A stretch of 64,000 nt of DNA from Leptolyngbya sp. FACHB-321. Its GTDB lineage: Bacteria > Cyanobacteriota > Cyanobacteriia > Leptolyngbyales > Leptolyngbyaceae. The notes beneath the pieces are model-generated. The model worked only from the letters and a program-made list of their open reading frames with translations, was not told where the DNA came from and did no database searches. The stretch is from NCBI RefSeq assembly GCF_014695975.1, contig NZ_JACJPI010000045.1, positions 62,001-126,000 on the forward strand. Direction: 5' to 3'. A program made the position numbers and the translations under genes. Positions 18,713 through 29,440 of the stretch are shown here, in pieces (positions within the stretch are counted from its first letter, which is position 1; every line of letters begins with the position of its first letter).

Positions 18713-19249
18713 ATGCGAATGCCGTCGGTCTTACTTCTGCTGCCAGTTTTGGTGTTATTGAGCGCGTGTACTCAAACCGTACCGTCCGCGATCGCCGCTG
18801 ACGATCGTCCTACTTCTCCCGAACCCGCGATCGCCTCCCCTGTTCCCGCACCACTCACGCTCAAATCACTAGCAGGAACATATCAATGGCAAGCAGTTAT
18901 CAACGAACAATGGCTGGCAGAATTGCTAGAAGCAGCAAGAAGAATGGGCTTGGATGAGAAGGAGCTAAAAGAACTTGAAGAATTCACTCGCTCCGCCTAC
19001 AGCAAATCCAAAATAACAATCTATGCAGACGGTTGGTGTGAATTTCAGGAGGGCAATTTTAAGGGATACGGTAAAGTCAGACTTGATGGCAATAAACTCT
19101 TTTTCCTCCAGAAGCCCACTGACGATACAGGCAGTTCAACGAAAGTTGACGAAACAGCTATGGATGTCTCAGTCGATAGGAGGAACATACTGCTTTATAA
19201 CGACCCTCAAAACCCCTCCCAACTCCTGCGTAGGTATGTGAAGCAGTAA
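18713..19249 (+). CDS. Lipoprotein, tandem paralogue 3 of 3
   Basis: A 178-residue protein with signal peptide MRMPSVLLLLPVLVLLSAC and a lipobox (LSAC). The start and the 30 bases before it closely match copy 2, so the duplicated unit includes untranslated leader sequence. The mature part keeps LKSLAGTYQWQAVINEQWLA, LDEKELKELEEF, ITIYADGWCEFQEGNFKGYG and NPSQLLRRYVKQ. The helical middle is closer to copy 1, while the signal peptide is closer to copy 2, which suggests gene conversion or stepwise duplication. Confidence 0.75.
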   Translation: MRMPSVLLLLPVLVLLSACTQTVPSAIAADDRPTSPEPAIASPVPAPLTLKSLAGTYQWQAVINEQWLAELLEAARRMGLDEKELKELEEFTRSAYSKSKITIYADGWCEFQEGNFKGYGKVRLDGNKLFFLQKPTDDTGSSTKVDETAMDVSVDRRNILLYNDPQNPSQLLRRYVKQ

Positions 19250-19777
19250 AGCATCTGTTACGAAAAGGATACAGTTTCGCAAGTTGTCACTATTTTTAAT
19301 AAAAAAGCGGTTTGCGACGGTTAGAGAGCAGAGAGTCAGCCGCAATCTATGGATACTTGGCTGAGTTTTAGTGTACTAATCGCCTCTCAGTAAGGATTAC
19401 AGTGCTGCTAATCCCTGCCACGTAGGCTGTGAGAGGGATAGCTGTAGCGTTTAAGCGGTGAATCGACTTGTGATGAAGGGTCGATCGCAGCAAAATTCCG
19501 CCAGAGTAAACATTTCAGCGGATTTCTCTTTGTTGTCTATTGTTCCGCTTTATCTAAAAAGCAAAGGTTAAAACTGATTACGGTGCGGTTTTCGAGACTG
19601 ACAGGCGTTTATGATTTCACTGTAAGAGATGGGTGATTTCAGGGAAGCCAAGGCTCTCTTTTATAAACCTGTTCATTATTGGCAGCCCTTTCCTTTGCGA
19701 TGGAGTTGCCCAATAATGACTTCATTACCCAGCGGCGATCGCCCAGATGACACGACACGATTAGGAGACTAACTAGA
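19250..19777. other. Long leader of the chlL operon
   Basis: About 530 bases without a credible gene before chlL. A transcript start within it would leave a long 5' leader; AGGAG at 19762-19766 is the likely ribosome site for chlL. No known riboswitch was recognised. Confidence 0.4.
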
Positions 19778-20641
19778 GTGAAACTCGCAGTTTACGGCAA
19801 AGGCGGCATTGGCAAATCCACGACAAGCTGCAATATCTCAGTAGCACTGGCGCGTCGTGGCAAAAAAGTACTGCAAATTGGTTGCGACCCCAAACACGAC
19901 AGCACCTTTACGCTGACTGGCTTTCTCATTCCCACCATTATCGACACGCTGCAAGAAAAAGACTATCACTACGAAGATGTGTGGTCTGAAGATGTCATTT
20001 ACAAAGGCTACGGTGGCGTGGACTGCGTGGAAGCGGGTGGACCGCCAGCTGGTGCAGGCTGCGGTGGCTACGTTGTAGGTGAAACCGTCAAGCTGTTGAA
20101 AGAACTCAACGCCTTCGACGAATATGATGTCATTTTGTTTGATGTGCTGGGTGACGTAGTGTGTGGTGGCTTTGCGGCTCCCCTCAACTACGCCGACTAC
20201 TGCATGATTGTGACCGACAACGGCTTTGATGCTCTGTTCGCCGCCAATCGAATTGCAGCTTCCGTCCGTGAAAAAGCGCGCACCCATCCCCTACGTCTCG
20301 GCGGCTTGATCGGCAACCGTACCTCCAAGCGTGACCTGATTGACAAATACGTTGAAACGGTGCCCATGCCCATTCTGGAAATTTTGCCGCTGATTGAAGA
20401 TATTCGCGTATCGCGTGTGAAAGGCAAGACGCTGTTTGAAATGGCAGAAACCGATCCGTCGCTCAACTATGTGTGCGATTACTACCTCAACATCGCAGAT
20501 CAAATTCTGGCGCGCCCTGAAGGTGTAGTGCCCACCGACACACCCGATCGCGAACTATTCTCGCTCTTGTCTGACTTCTACCTCAATCCCGCTAAGCCAC
20601 CTGTGCGGTCAGAAGAAGAATTAGATCTGATGGTGGTCTAA
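19778..20641 (+). CDS. chlL: Light-independent protochlorophyllide reductase, iron-sulfur ATP-binding protein
   Basis: A 287-residue NifH-like homodimeric reductase. It passes electrons, driven by ATP, to the ChlN-ChlB catalytic part of DPOR, which reduces protochlorophyllide to chlorophyllide in the dark. Signatures: P-loop [25 protein letters not shown], and the cluster cysteines in [14 protein letters not shown] and [15 protein letters not shown]. The start is GTG with AGGAG 11 bases upstream. The order chlL, small DUF5331 gene, chlN is the usual cyanobacterial arrangement; chlB lies elsewhere. Confidence 0.97.
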   Translation: MKLAVYGKGGIGKSTTSCNISVALARRGKKVLQIGCDPKHDSTFTLTGFLIPTIIDTLQEKDYHYEDVWSEDVIYKGYGGVDCVEAGGPPAGAGCGGYVVGETVKLLKELNAFDEYDVILFDVLGDVVCGGFAAPLNYADYCMIVTDNGFDALFAANRIAASVREKARTHPLRLGGLIGNRTSKRDLIDKYVETVPMPILEILPLIEDIRVSRVKGKTLFEMAETDPSLNYVCDYYLNIADQILARPEGVVPTDTPDRELFSLLSDFYLNPAKPPVRSEEELDLMVV

Positions 20642-20683
20642 AGGAAAGTTATGAGTGATAAGTTTTGAGTGATGAGTGGCGAC

Positions 20684-20718
20684 CAAACTCAAAACTCAAA
20701 ACTCAAAACTCAAAACTT
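20684..20718 (+). repeat. Heptamer tandem repeat, unit AAACTCA
   Basis: Four to five tandem copies of AAACTCA lie just after chlL, inside what would be the 5' extension of the next gene. Because 7 is not a multiple of 3, the units are read in shifting frames; the encoded N-terminal extension is probably not real protein. Confidence 0.8.
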
Positions 20719-20727
20719 CTTTACCCC

Positions 20728-21156
20728 GTGAATACCGAGCAAATCCGCCAGTCGGTGCGAGAGAAATGGCTGACCTACTACGCTGAAAATCGCCAATGGC
20801 TATCGCGTTTAGGTATATGGGTCAACTGCGATGGTCAACGCCGTCCGTCTTCTGGCTTCATCCTGGCAACTCTCTCAGTGTTAGAACCCCGACTTGCCCA
20901 ACTGTTGCCTCTGGTGGTCGATCTGAGCAATAACCCCGATCGCATTGTGATGGCATTAGGGCTGAACTTCAACCCCGAAGATCATGTAAACACGCTCGCT
21001 GCCCAAAATGGCAAAGCTAATAAAACTGCCAATGGTGCTGTCAGGATGCTCCCCGCTGCTTTGAATGAGATAAACATCCAGGCAAGCAAGCTCCCTGAGA
21101 AAGCACCTGCCCAAATCGACGAAGACTGCCGAGGCTCCCGCGATCGACGCGATTAA
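20728..21156 (+). CDS. DUF5331 family protein between chlL and chlN
   Basis: A 142-residue protein of the small family found between chlL and chlN in many cyanobacteria. Conserved part: TEQIRQSVREKWLTYYAENR, WLSRLGIWVNCDGQRRPSSG, FILATLSVLEPRLAQLLP and NPDRIVMALGLNFNPE. The tail after about residue 95 is variable. I start it at GTG 20728, since the 21 extra codons back to TTG 20665 only translate a heptamer repeat; no strong ribosome site is seen, so it may be coupled to chlL. Its role is unknown; the position suggests a link to DPOR. Confidence 0.75.
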   Translation: MNTEQIRQSVREKWLTYYAENRQWLSRLGIWVNCDGQRRPSSGFILATLSVLEPRLAQLLPLVVDLSNNPDRIVMALGLNFNPEDHVNTLAAQNGKANKTANGAVRMLPAALNEINIQASKLPEKAPAQIDEDCRGSRDRRD

Positions 21157-21172
21157 GCCTCCACCATCTTCT

Positions 21173-21235
21173 GTACGGGCGGGTTTGTCGATCCCCTCTG
21201 CTACTAATCAAGTTGATTCTTAAATCCGCCCCTAC
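21173..21235. repeat. Palindromic repeat between the DUF5331 gene and chlN
   Basis: Fourteen-base arms (GTACGGGCGGGTTT and AAATCCGCCCCTAC, two mismatches) separated by about 35 bases. This GTAGGGGCGGGTTT type is a frequent dispersed palindrome in cyanobacteria. It lies just before the chlN ribosome site (AGAGAGGA) and would be part of the operon mRNA. Confidence 0.65.
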
Positions 21236-21258
21236 CAACCATTAGCAATTCCTTCTAG

Positions 21259-22680
<1,422 letters not shown>

Positions 22681-22712
22681 TCGATCGTCTTTCAAATAAG
22701 TTGGTTTCCTTT

Positions 22713-22746
22713 GTAGGGGCGTTCCGTGGATCGTCCCTACTTTTTT
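22713..22746 (+). terminator. Intrinsic terminator after chlN
   Basis: Nine-base arms (GTAGGGGCG and CGTCCCTAC, one mismatch) followed at once by six T residues, about 33 bases after the chlN stop. The arms belong to the same GTAGGGGCG repeat type seen in spacers, so a dispersed repeat seems to serve as the operon terminator. Confidence 0.8.
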
Positions 22747-22934
22747 GCTAACTTGAGTGCTCTCTTTATAGCCAAGATGAATTGACCAGCCTGACCTTGC
22801 CCGACTATAGCTATTTAGTCAGCAAGTTTTTTTAGTGCTCCATGAATTGTCAGAAACTGGGTTTCTCGCTGTTAGAACGCTACTGGTTCCACTTAACCTT
22901 TGCCAGCAATCCGGTTTCTAAGGTTGTTTGCTTT

Positions 22935-24215
22935 TTACAACACCGATCGCCCCAGAAACGGTTGCAACACTTCGGGAATGCTAACCGTGCCATTCGGCTG
23001 TTGATAGTTCTCAAGCACCGCCGCCATCGTGCGACCGACCGCTAGACCAGAACCGTTAAGCGTGTGGACAAACTCAGTGCCTTTTTTGCCTGCTTCCTTA
23101 AAGCGAATATTGCCGCGTCGTGCTTGGAAATCGCCAAAGTTGGAGCAGCTTGAGATTTCCCGATAAGTTTCAGCAGATGGTAGCCATACTTCTAGGTCGT
23201 AGCATTTGGCAGCACCAAAGCCGATGTCACCTGTGCAGAGTTCAATCACGCGGTAGGGCAGCTTGAGCGCTTGCAGAATTGCCTCAGCATTTTGAACCAG
23301 CGTTTGGTGCTCTTGCTCGGAGGTTTCGGGACGGACGAGTTTGACGAGTTCGACTTTGTTAAACTGGTGCAGCCGGATCAGCCCACGAGTGTCGCGCCCA
23401 TAGCTGCCTGCCTCACGTCGGAAGCAAGGCGTATAAGCACAGTGATGGATGGGTAATTCCTCTGCTGCTAGAATTTCGTCTCGGTAGAGGTTGGTAACAG
23501 GCACTTCCGCAGTAGGGATCAGCCAGAGATCATCATCTTTGCACTGGAAGCTTTCTTCGGCAAATTTGGGCAACTGTCCTGTTGCAGTTAGTGATTGGGT
23601 GTTGACCAGGAGCGGCGGCAACACTTCGAGGTAGCCTGCGGCAGTTTGACGATCGAGCATAAAACTAATCAATGCCCGCTCTAACGCGGCACCTGTACCC
23701 AGTAAGGCAATAAAGCGAGCCTGAGCAAGCTTCGTCGCCCGTTCTGTATTGAGGATGCCAAGTTTTTCAGCAATTTCCCAATGAGGTAAAAGCCCAGGGT
23801 GTTGCGGTTTGTATTCATCGCCCCAGCGTCGTACTTCAACGTTTTCGGTTTCATTCTTGCCGATCGGCGTGGTGTCGCTGGGCAAATTGGGCAACTCCAA
23901 CAGGCGCTCTTCAATCTGCGCTTTCAACTCTTTTTCCTGCGGTTCCAGATCGCTCAATTTGGCTTTAACCTGGTTGCCTTCATCCTTCAGGGCTTGAATT
24001 TCAGCATCGTCAGGTTTGCTGCCAGACTTCATCTTTTGCCCGACCAGCTTCCCGATTTCGTTGCCCCTTGCCTGAAGCTGCGATCGCTCCTGCTCTAGTG
24101 ATCGGCGTTGCTCATCCAACTGCAATAGTGGCTGAATGTCGTAGCTACCATTGCGAGTTGCTAGCTTTTCGCGCACAAGGTCTGGATTTTCTCGAATTAG
24201 CTTTAGGTCAAGCAC
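22935..24215 (-). CDS. serS: Seryl-tRNA synthetase
   Basis: A 426-residue class II synthetase that charges tRNA-Ser. The N-terminal arm (residues about 30-100) is an antiparallel coiled coil that binds the long variable arm of the tRNA. The catalytic core shows class II motifs: [35 protein letters not shown] (motif 2) and the C-terminal [19 protein letters not shown] (motif 3). Length is normal. The start is GTG 24215. It is convergent with chlN. Confidence 0.97.
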   Translation of the reverse strand: MLDLKLIRENPDLVREKLATRNGSYDIQPLLQLDEQRRSLEQERSQLQARGNEIGKLVGQKMKSGSKPDDAEIQALKDEGNQVKAKLSDLEPQEKELKAQIEERLLELPNLPSDTTPIGKNETENVEVRRWGDEYKPQHPGLLPHWEIAEKLGILNTERATKLAQARFIALLGTGAALERALISFMLDRQTAAGYLEVLPPLLVNTQSLTATGQLPKFAEESFQCKDDDLWLIPTAEVPVTNLYRDEILAAEELPIHHCAYTPCFRREAGSYGRDTRGLIRLHQFNKVELVKLVRPETSEQEHQTLVQNAEAILQALKLPYRVIELCTGDIGFGAAKCYDLEVWLPSAETYREISSCSNFGDFQARRGNIRFKEAGKKGTEFVHTLNGSGLAVGRTMAAVLENYQQPNGTVSIPEVLQPFLGRSVL

Positions 24216-24425
24216 AGGAATATCAGCTTTTAGAAAGGTGTTGGTTGATCAGGTGGGTAGAAAACCACAAGCCCCATTCTAGAGTAATGGTTTTGTCTAT
24301 CAAACATTTATCCACAACCTCTTGCCAACTCTCAAAGGCAGATGCTTGACTACTTTAGTTATTTTGAGGCTCGGCGATCGCCTGCTTCGCCAATAACTTA
24401 AAGCAGTAAAACCCAGCTTAAGACG

Positions 24426-25517
24426 TTAACGCTTGGCTCCTCGCAGAAAAATGAGGCTGCTGTAGAGATGAAAGGCGGAATCCCAATAACTGTCTTCCCG
24501 TCGTGAGAGATAAATGTGAGGCTTCAAGCGGAGGAGCGGTCTGCTAAAGTCTGCGGCAGTTTCGCCAAACGGGGTGAACTGTGACCAGGTTTCGGCGTTT
24601 GGTGTTTGGCGCTTGAGCAGAGCCATCAACTGATTCCAGTTTGTGCGGATGGTCGTGCGATCAGTCGGGGCGATCGCCACCTGAGCGTTAGCAGTAACCC
24701 CTTCATCAAACTGATAGCTACTGTCGTGCAGACGCAGAATGCAGCGTCGCCCTGGCAAATGTAGATCACAGAAATGAGCATAATCCTGGGTTTCTGCTTT
24801 GCGTTCCAGCCGATTGCGGTAGCCCACATCCAACACTTGCTCAAAAATTGGCAGCATCCCCTCGACTCGCTGCGTTACCTCTGACCAATCGAAGCTGAGA
24901 AAACCAACCTGATCCTGCACGTTCTGGCAAACCACTGTTGCTTTGGGCGAGGCAGCTTGAAACGAGTTAACTCGAAAGAGTTGAATTGCCTCAATTTCAG
25001 GCTGTGATGCCCAAAAGGTTGGAATGCCCGCCTGCCGAAGTTCTTGACCGTACACTTGCAGTTCACCTGTGACCCCAGCCCGATACAGCCGCCAACCACG
25101 ATTGGGAAGCAGCATCCGTACGGTGTAAGCGTCTAGCTTCATGACCCGCGCAAAATTTTGTACAACTGTAGCGCGATCGTCACCCGTCACCGCTTCTAGC
25201 ACCAAAAACCCAGGGGCATTGTTGTTGGGTTCTGCCGTTGCCTGTGCGATCGCTTGCTGTCGGCGATCGCGCTGTTTTGCCTCAATCCGCTGGATACCCT
25301 GACGCAAGTAACCAGCCAGTTTTTGATTGGTTGTAGCGCGCAGCAGTTGCCGATACGTGTCCGCCGCTGTATCGAGTTTCCCCGACACTTCCTGCAAGCG
25401 ACCAGCATAAAACTGCGCCCACGGGTTTTGCGGTGATTGCGCCAACAGTTGTGCTACCAATTGAGCAGCCGTTTGGTAATCCTGACGATCGAAAGCAGCG
25501 GCAATGGCGTCAAGCAT
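24426..25517 (-). CDS. TPR-containing conserved hypothetical protein
   Basis: A 363-residue protein. The first 90 residues resemble two to three tetratricopeptide repeats (YQTAAQLVAQLLAQSPQNPW, YAGRLQEVSGKLDTAADTYR), followed by a basic helix. The rest is an unrecognised alpha/beta domain with APGFLVLEAVTGDDR, LLPNRGWRLYRAG and a C-terminal DSAFHLYSSLIFLRGAKR. Proteins of this build appear to be conserved in cyanobacteria, but no function is known to me. It lies 180 bases downstream of rsmE, with a repeat-rich spacer between. Confidence 0.65.
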   Translation of the reverse strand: MLDAIAAAFDRQDYQTAAQLVAQLLAQSPQNPWAQFYAGRLQEVSGKLDTAADTYRQLLRATTNQKLAGYLRQGIQRIEAKQRDRRQQAIAQATAEPNNNAPGFLVLEAVTGDDRATVVQNFARVMKLDAYTVRMLLPNRGWRLYRAGVTGELQVYGQELRQAGIPTFWASQPEIEAIQLFRVNSFQAASPKATVVCQNVQDQVGFLSFDWSEVTQRVEGMLPIFEQVLDVGYRNRLERKAETQDYAHFCDLHLPGRRCILRLHDSSYQFDEGVTANAQVAIAPTDRTTIRTNWNQLMALLKRQTPNAETWSQFTPFGETAADFSRPLLRLKPHIYLSRREDSYWDSAFHLYSSLIFLRGAKR

Positions 25518-25697
25518 GGGAGGAGAGGGGTGAGGGGTAAGAGGTGAGGAATGAGGAGTGAAGGGTAAAGCGTGAAAAATTGAAAAATTGAAGGGGTGAA
25601 AGGGTAAAAAATTGAAGGGGTGAAAGGGGGAGCCATTAGCTTTTAAGTGTCAGCTTTTACCTTCTATCTTTTGCCTTCTGCCTTTTGCCTTTTACCT
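25518..25697. repeat. Low-complexity tandem-repeat spacer
   Basis: Degenerate units such as GAAGGGGTGAAAGG, TGAGGGGT and TTTTGCCTTCTGCC fill the spacer between rsmE and the TPR-like gene. This is the same kind of material that is found inside coding regions elsewhere in the window (near 48.5 and 61.9 kb). Confidence 0.75.
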
Positions 25698-26468
25698 TTA
25701 CCTTTCGCTCTCCCACACAGCGGCAATTAACGACAACGCTACTAGCGGAGCGGTGACAGCGCGAAGAATGCGGCTGCCGAGAGAGACGGGTTGATAGCCT
25801 GCGTCGATCGCGGCTGCAACTTCAGCATCAGTCCAACCACCTTCGGGACCAATGGCGATCGTCACTTGAGGTAAGGATGCATCTGACATTGAGGCTTGCA
25901 AGCAGTTTAGCAAGTGAGGTGTCGATCCCCGTGCGACGCAGAGATATTTCTGGAGGCGCGAATCGGTCTGCGAACAGGTCTGTTGAAGATGGGCGGTGAA
26001 AGAGATAGGAGCGGTAATATGGGGCACACAAAGACGTTCGGACTGTTCAGCCGCTTCGTTCGCAATGCGTTGCCAGCGATCGAGCTTTTGTGGGCTTGGG
26101 TTGAGCAACGTACGATCGCTTATGACAGGCAAAAGTTGGTCAACTCCCAATTCTGTAGACTGGCGCACCACTTCATCAAACCCATTACCTTTGGGCAATG
26201 CTGCCACCAGCGTTACACGTACCGCTAACTCGGTAGGTGCAGTAATTGGCTCTAAGATTGTTGCCTGAATGCTGGTTGCCTGTGCAAGCGAATCAGTCGG
26301 CAGTTTTAGTGTCGCCAGCCATGCGTGTCCCTCTCCATCCATTGCAATAAAGCGATCGCCTACACTTAACCGCAGCACTCGTTGGAGGTAGTGCAGTTGA
26401 GACGGCTCCAAACGCACGTGCTCATTTTGCAGTTGTTCTGCCTTAACCACCAGTCGTTGTAATTGCAC
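25698..26468 (-). CDS. rsmE: 16S rRNA (uracil-1498-N3)-methyltransferase
   Basis: A 256-residue SPOUT-class methyltransferase that methylates U1498 in the decoding centre of the small ribosomal subunit. Signatures: HYLQRVLRLSVGDRF near the N-terminus (PUA-like part), ALPKGNGFDEVVRQSTELGV, NEAAEQSERLCVPHI, and the knot-forming AIGPEGGWTDAEV and SLGSRILRAVTAPLVALSLI. Length is normal. The likely start is GTG 26468. Confidence 0.93.
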   Translation of the reverse strand: MQLQRLVVKAEQLQNEHVRLEPSQLHYLQRVLRLSVGDRFIAMDGEGHAWLATLKLPTDSLAQATSIQATILEPITAPTELAVRVTLVAALPKGNGFDEVVRQSTELGVDQLLPVISDRTLLNPSPQKLDRWQRIANEAAEQSERLCVPHITAPISFTAHLQQTCSQTDSRLQKYLCVARGSTPHLLNCLQASMSDASLPQVTIAIGPEGGWTDAEVAAAIDAGYQPVSLGSRILRAVTAPLVALSLIAAVWESER

Positions 26469-27082
26469 GACTTATCCTCAGTCATCTCACCACGATCGCT
26501 CTAATCCGATCGCCACTATCTTAAGACTAGCGAAGATCGAACCCAGCGTTAGCGTAGACGCAAAAGGCTTACTCTTCAGCGGTCGATCGACTACTTAGCA
26601 ACGTTAGCTGCGCCTGAGCAGTCCTGACACGACGGTCTAGTGACAAATTTCCGGTTGATCCCCTTCAACATTCCTCAAACAAGAGCCGTAGGCAAGGACT
26701 CTTAATTTACCGCCTATAAGAAGAGAATTGATATTAGCTCACTCTTTAGAGAGGCTGACAAAGCAGCGGCAGGACGATAACTTGTAAGCCTGAGGACGGT
26801 AAAAGTTCGTCAAAGCAAAGCTAGACGAAATTAACACTTTCTCAGACACGATGTTTCTCTTTGCCAGTGTTCTATAGCACTGAAAGCTAACTGGAGTTGC
26901 AGGCATAGTAGAGGGCAAGGCAATGCCGCTAGCTCTTAAACCATCCCCTATCTCATAACAAAGCTAGATAAAGCCTAGTACACCGTAAAACTGGTGCTGC
27001 CACAACGTAAAGTTTGAGTCTAAAAGCATCTCAAATCGGAAAACCGTGTAATTATAAAGAAAAGCTTAAGAGGTTCGACTCT
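26469..27082. other. Spacer with no recognised feature
   Basis: About 610 bases between rsmE and a small gene on the other strand. No stable hairpin, tRNA or credible frame was found. An extension of the next gene back to TTG 27014 is possible but lacks a ribosome site. Confidence 0.4.
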
Positions 27083-27319
27083 ATGGTCTCTCCAAAAATG
27101 ATGCGACAGCTTTGGGCTTTAGTAGAGTCTACTCAAGTTAGTACGTTACTGCAATTTGAAGATTCTGACCTAGTGCAATTTCTCCTTAAACGATTTAAAG
27201 CTCAACAGTCGATCGACCCTCAAGATGCTCGATATCTCGATACCTACATACAGTCGAAGCTGCCACTCATTCGCGATATTGCTGAAGATAGACAAGCAAT
27301 TAACCAGGGAAGTCACTAA
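27083..27319 (+). CDS. Small hypothetical protein
   Basis: A 78-residue protein from ATG 27083, chosen because AAGAGG lies about 9 bases upstream. It is helical and soluble: MMRQLWALVESTQVSTLLQF, DSDLVQFLLKRFKAQQ, and DARYLDTYIQSKLPLIRDIA. The build resembles small cyanobacterial conserved proteins of unknown role. The next small gene starts about 60 bases on, so they may be co-transcribed. Confidence 0.6.
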   Translation: MVSPKMMRQLWALVESTQVSTLLQFEDSDLVQFLLKRFKAQQSIDPQDARYLDTYIQSKLPLIRDIAEDRQAINQGSH

Positions 27320-27382
27320 CGCTGAACATTAACCAAGCCCTCGATATCCGCTTCATCGCTCACAGTTCAAGGGCACACTGTT

Positions 27383-27649
27383 ATGAATAACTGGTTAGGC
27401 ATTGCCCTGGCGGCTTATATGATTGGAGCCGCGATCGAAGGCGTGAATGCAGCCAGTCAACTATCGCACTCGTCATTGGATGGTGTGGATCGCTCTGAAA
27501 CCACTACATCAGAAGCACCCGAGCCACCTGAAAGTCGATGGAAAATTTTTACAGCGATCGCAGCCGTTAGTCTCTGTGGTGCCTTTCTTTGGCCCTGTCG
27601 GCTGATCCATCGCTCCATTAAGGCAACCCAACCGTGCGGTGACGACTGA
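27383..27649 (+). CDS. Small hypothetical membrane protein
   Basis: An 88-residue protein with a hydrophobic N-terminus (WLGIALAAYMIGAAIEGVNA), a Ser/Thr/Glu/Pro-rich loop, and a second transmembrane helix (IFTAIAAVSLCGAFLWPCRL). Its last 32 bases overlap the convergent LysR-family gene. No family recognised. Confidence 0.5.
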   Translation: MNNWLGIALAAYMIGAAIEGVNAASQLSHSSLDGVDRSETTTSEAPEPPESRWKIFTAIAAVSLCGAFLWPCRLIHRSIKATQPCGDD

Positions 27650-28586
27650 GTTGTGCTTTTGCCGCAGGCTCCAGCAAGCTACACACTGTTTTAATCGCAT
27701 CGCGTAGCCAACAAGCTGCTTCGTCATGACCACTGAGCGTGCTCCACAGCATCGACACCATCCACGGTCTGGTTTCGACAGGCAGTTCAAAAATGGTCAA
27801 CTGACAGCTACTTGCTAAACGTAGAGCGACTCGATACGGCACTGCTGCTACTAAATCACTAGACGCAATTACAAAGGGCAATACCAGCATATGCGGCGTT
27901 GTCAGGGTAATGCGGCGCTCTAAACTCTGTTTGCCTAAGGCACGATCAATGGCACCAACACTATCCCGACGCAGCGTTGCCAGGGCATGAGAATGGTTGA
28001 CATAGGTTTCCAGGCTCATTGCGCCCTGCTTTAATGCCGGATGCCCTTGACGTGCAATGCCTACAAAGCGCTCTTCAAACAATGGTTCGCATTGGGTCTG
28101 TCGCAGTAAATGAGGGAACACACCCACCGCAACCTCGATCGCGCCTTGTTCTAGTAATGTGCCAACGCTGTCCTTCTCAAAACCAACCAGACGAAAATTG
28201 AGCAATGGTGCTGTTTGCTGACTAAATTCCAGTAGCGGTGGCGCTAGAACAAAGCTGGTGTAGTCGGAACTACCAAGCGCAAAGGTACGATCGCTCGTTG
28301 CCGGATGAAACGTTTGGCTAGAGGCAATGGTCTGACGAATCTGCTGCAAGGCTGTCAAAAGCCCCGGAGCGATCGTCTGTGCTTTGAGCGTTGGTTGCAT
28401 CTGTCGTCCCAGTCGCACAAACAGTTCATCTTCAAACAAGCGCCGCAAACGGTTGAGTGCAGCACTCATGGCAGGCTGTCCGATCTGAAGCTGCTCGGCT
28501 GCAAGCGTCACGCTCTGTTGCTCTAGCATTGCTTCAAACGCAACTAGCAGATTCAGGTCGATCGCAGCTAAATCAATTGATTTCAT
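27618..28586 (-). CDS. LysR family transcriptional regulator
   Basis: A 322-residue regulator. The N-terminal winged helix (IDLNLLVAFEAMLEQQSVTL, AAEQLQIGQPAMSAALNRLR) is followed by the linker helix and a periplasmic-binding-like effector domain (from about residue 92). It is divergent from an SDR gene with 94 bases between the start codons, the classical LysR layout in which the regulator controls its neighbour and itself. A T-N11-A palindrome lies in that gap. The co-inducer is unknown. Confidence 0.92.
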   Translation of the reverse strand: MKSIDLAAIDLNLLVAFEAMLEQQSVTLAAEQLQIGQPAMSAALNRLRRLFEDELFVRLGRQMQPTLKAQTIAPGLLTALQQIRQTIASSQTFHPATSDRTFALGSSDYTSFVLAPPLLEFSQQTAPLLNFRLVGFEKDSVGTLLEQGAIEVAVGVFPHLLRQTQCEPLFEERFVGIARQGHPALKQGAMSLETYVNHSHALATLRRDSVGAIDRALGKQSLERRITLTTPHMLVLPFVIASSDLVAAVPYRVALRLASSCQLTIFELPVETRPWMVSMLWSTLSGHDEAACWLRDAIKTVCSLLEPAAKAQLSRHRTVGLP

Positions 28587-28607
28587 TGATACAATCTATC
28601 GCCAAAA

Positions 28608-28620
28608 TTGACTTGCTCAA
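28608..28620. promoter_or_regulatory. Candidate LysR-type operator
   Basis: TTGACTTGCTCAA, a perfect TTGA-N5-TCAA inverted repeat that meets the T-N11-A rule, midway between the divergent LysR and SDR genes. It is likely to be the regulator's recognition site; this is inferred from position and pattern. Confidence 0.55.
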
Positions 28621-28680
28621 TAGTTTAACGGTTGCTACAGTGCTGCTAAAGCAAAATCAATCCAAACTACAAGGAATGCA

Positions 28681-29427
28681 ATGAGCGTGCCACAAAAAAT
28701 TGCGCTGGTAACCGGCAGTCACAAAGGGCTTGGTTATGCGATCGCTCGTAAATTAGCTCAGCAAGATAACATTCAGGTTGTTGTAACCAGCCGTAAAGAG
28801 CAGGATGGTCTGACCGCACAACAACGTCTGGCAGCGGAAGGTATTCAGGTGGCTTATCACACTCTGGACGTGAACGATGACTCTAGCGTGCAGCAGCTAG
28901 CCACCTGGGCACAGCAAACCTATGGCAGAGTCGATATTCTGGTCAATAACGCGGGTGTAAATCCTGGTCAGCCTGAAGAAGCTAGCCTGCTCACGGTACA
29001 GCTAGAAACAATGCTTTCAACCTTTGCAACAAATGTGTTGGCTGTGGCTCGGATCACGCAGGCGCTCTTGCCACTGATGCAGACACATAACTACGGTCGC
29101 ATTGTAAACGTCTCCACTGAAATGGCTTCACTAACGACGCTCGGCAGTGATTACTACCCTCTCTCGCCCTCTTATCGGCTGTCGAAGTTGGGGCTGAACG
29201 GCTTAACCGTCCTGCTGGCAAAAGAGCTTCAGGGCACCAACATTCTGGTCAATGCCTACTCTCCAGGCTGGATGAAAACTGATATGGGCGGCTCGGATGC
29301 ACCCTTTACCGCTGATGAGGGTGCTGAAACGGCTGTCTACCTGGCAACTTTGCCAGAACATGGCGCACAAGGTAAGTTCTTCGCTGAAATGCGGAAATTT
29401 GGTGGTCCGATCGCGTTGCCGTGGTAA
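28681..29427 (+). CDS. SDR family NAD(P)-dependent oxidoreductase
   Basis: A 248-residue short-chain dehydrogenase/reductase with the cofactor motif TGSHKGLGYA, NNAGVNPG, catalytic Ser in VNVSTEMASL and the YxxxK pair in SPSYRLSKLGLNGLT. It is closest in style to carbonyl-reductase-like SDRs; no substrate can be named. ATG 28681 has AAGGA 6 bases upstream. It is divergent from, and probably controlled by, the LysR-type gene; induction by a carbonyl or xenobiotic compound would fit. Confidence 0.88.
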   Translation: MSVPQKIALVTGSHKGLGYAIARKLAQQDNIQVVVTSRKEQDGLTAQQRLAAEGIQVAYHTLDVNDDSSVQQLATWAQQTYGRVDILVNNAGVNPGQPEEASLLTVQLETMLSTFATNVLAVARITQALLPLMQTHNYGRIVNVSTEMASLTTLGSDYYPLSPSYRLSKLGLNGLTVLLAKELQGTNILVNAYSPGWMKTDMGGSDAPFTADEGAETAVYLATLPEHGAQGKFFAEMRKFGGPIALPW

Positions 29428-29440
29428 GAGCGTTTTTCTT

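Noticed and set aside
20665-20727. Extra 21 codons at the start of the DUF5331 gene
   Set aside because: They translate the AAACTCA heptamer array from a TTG start, and the family sequence begins only at 20728.
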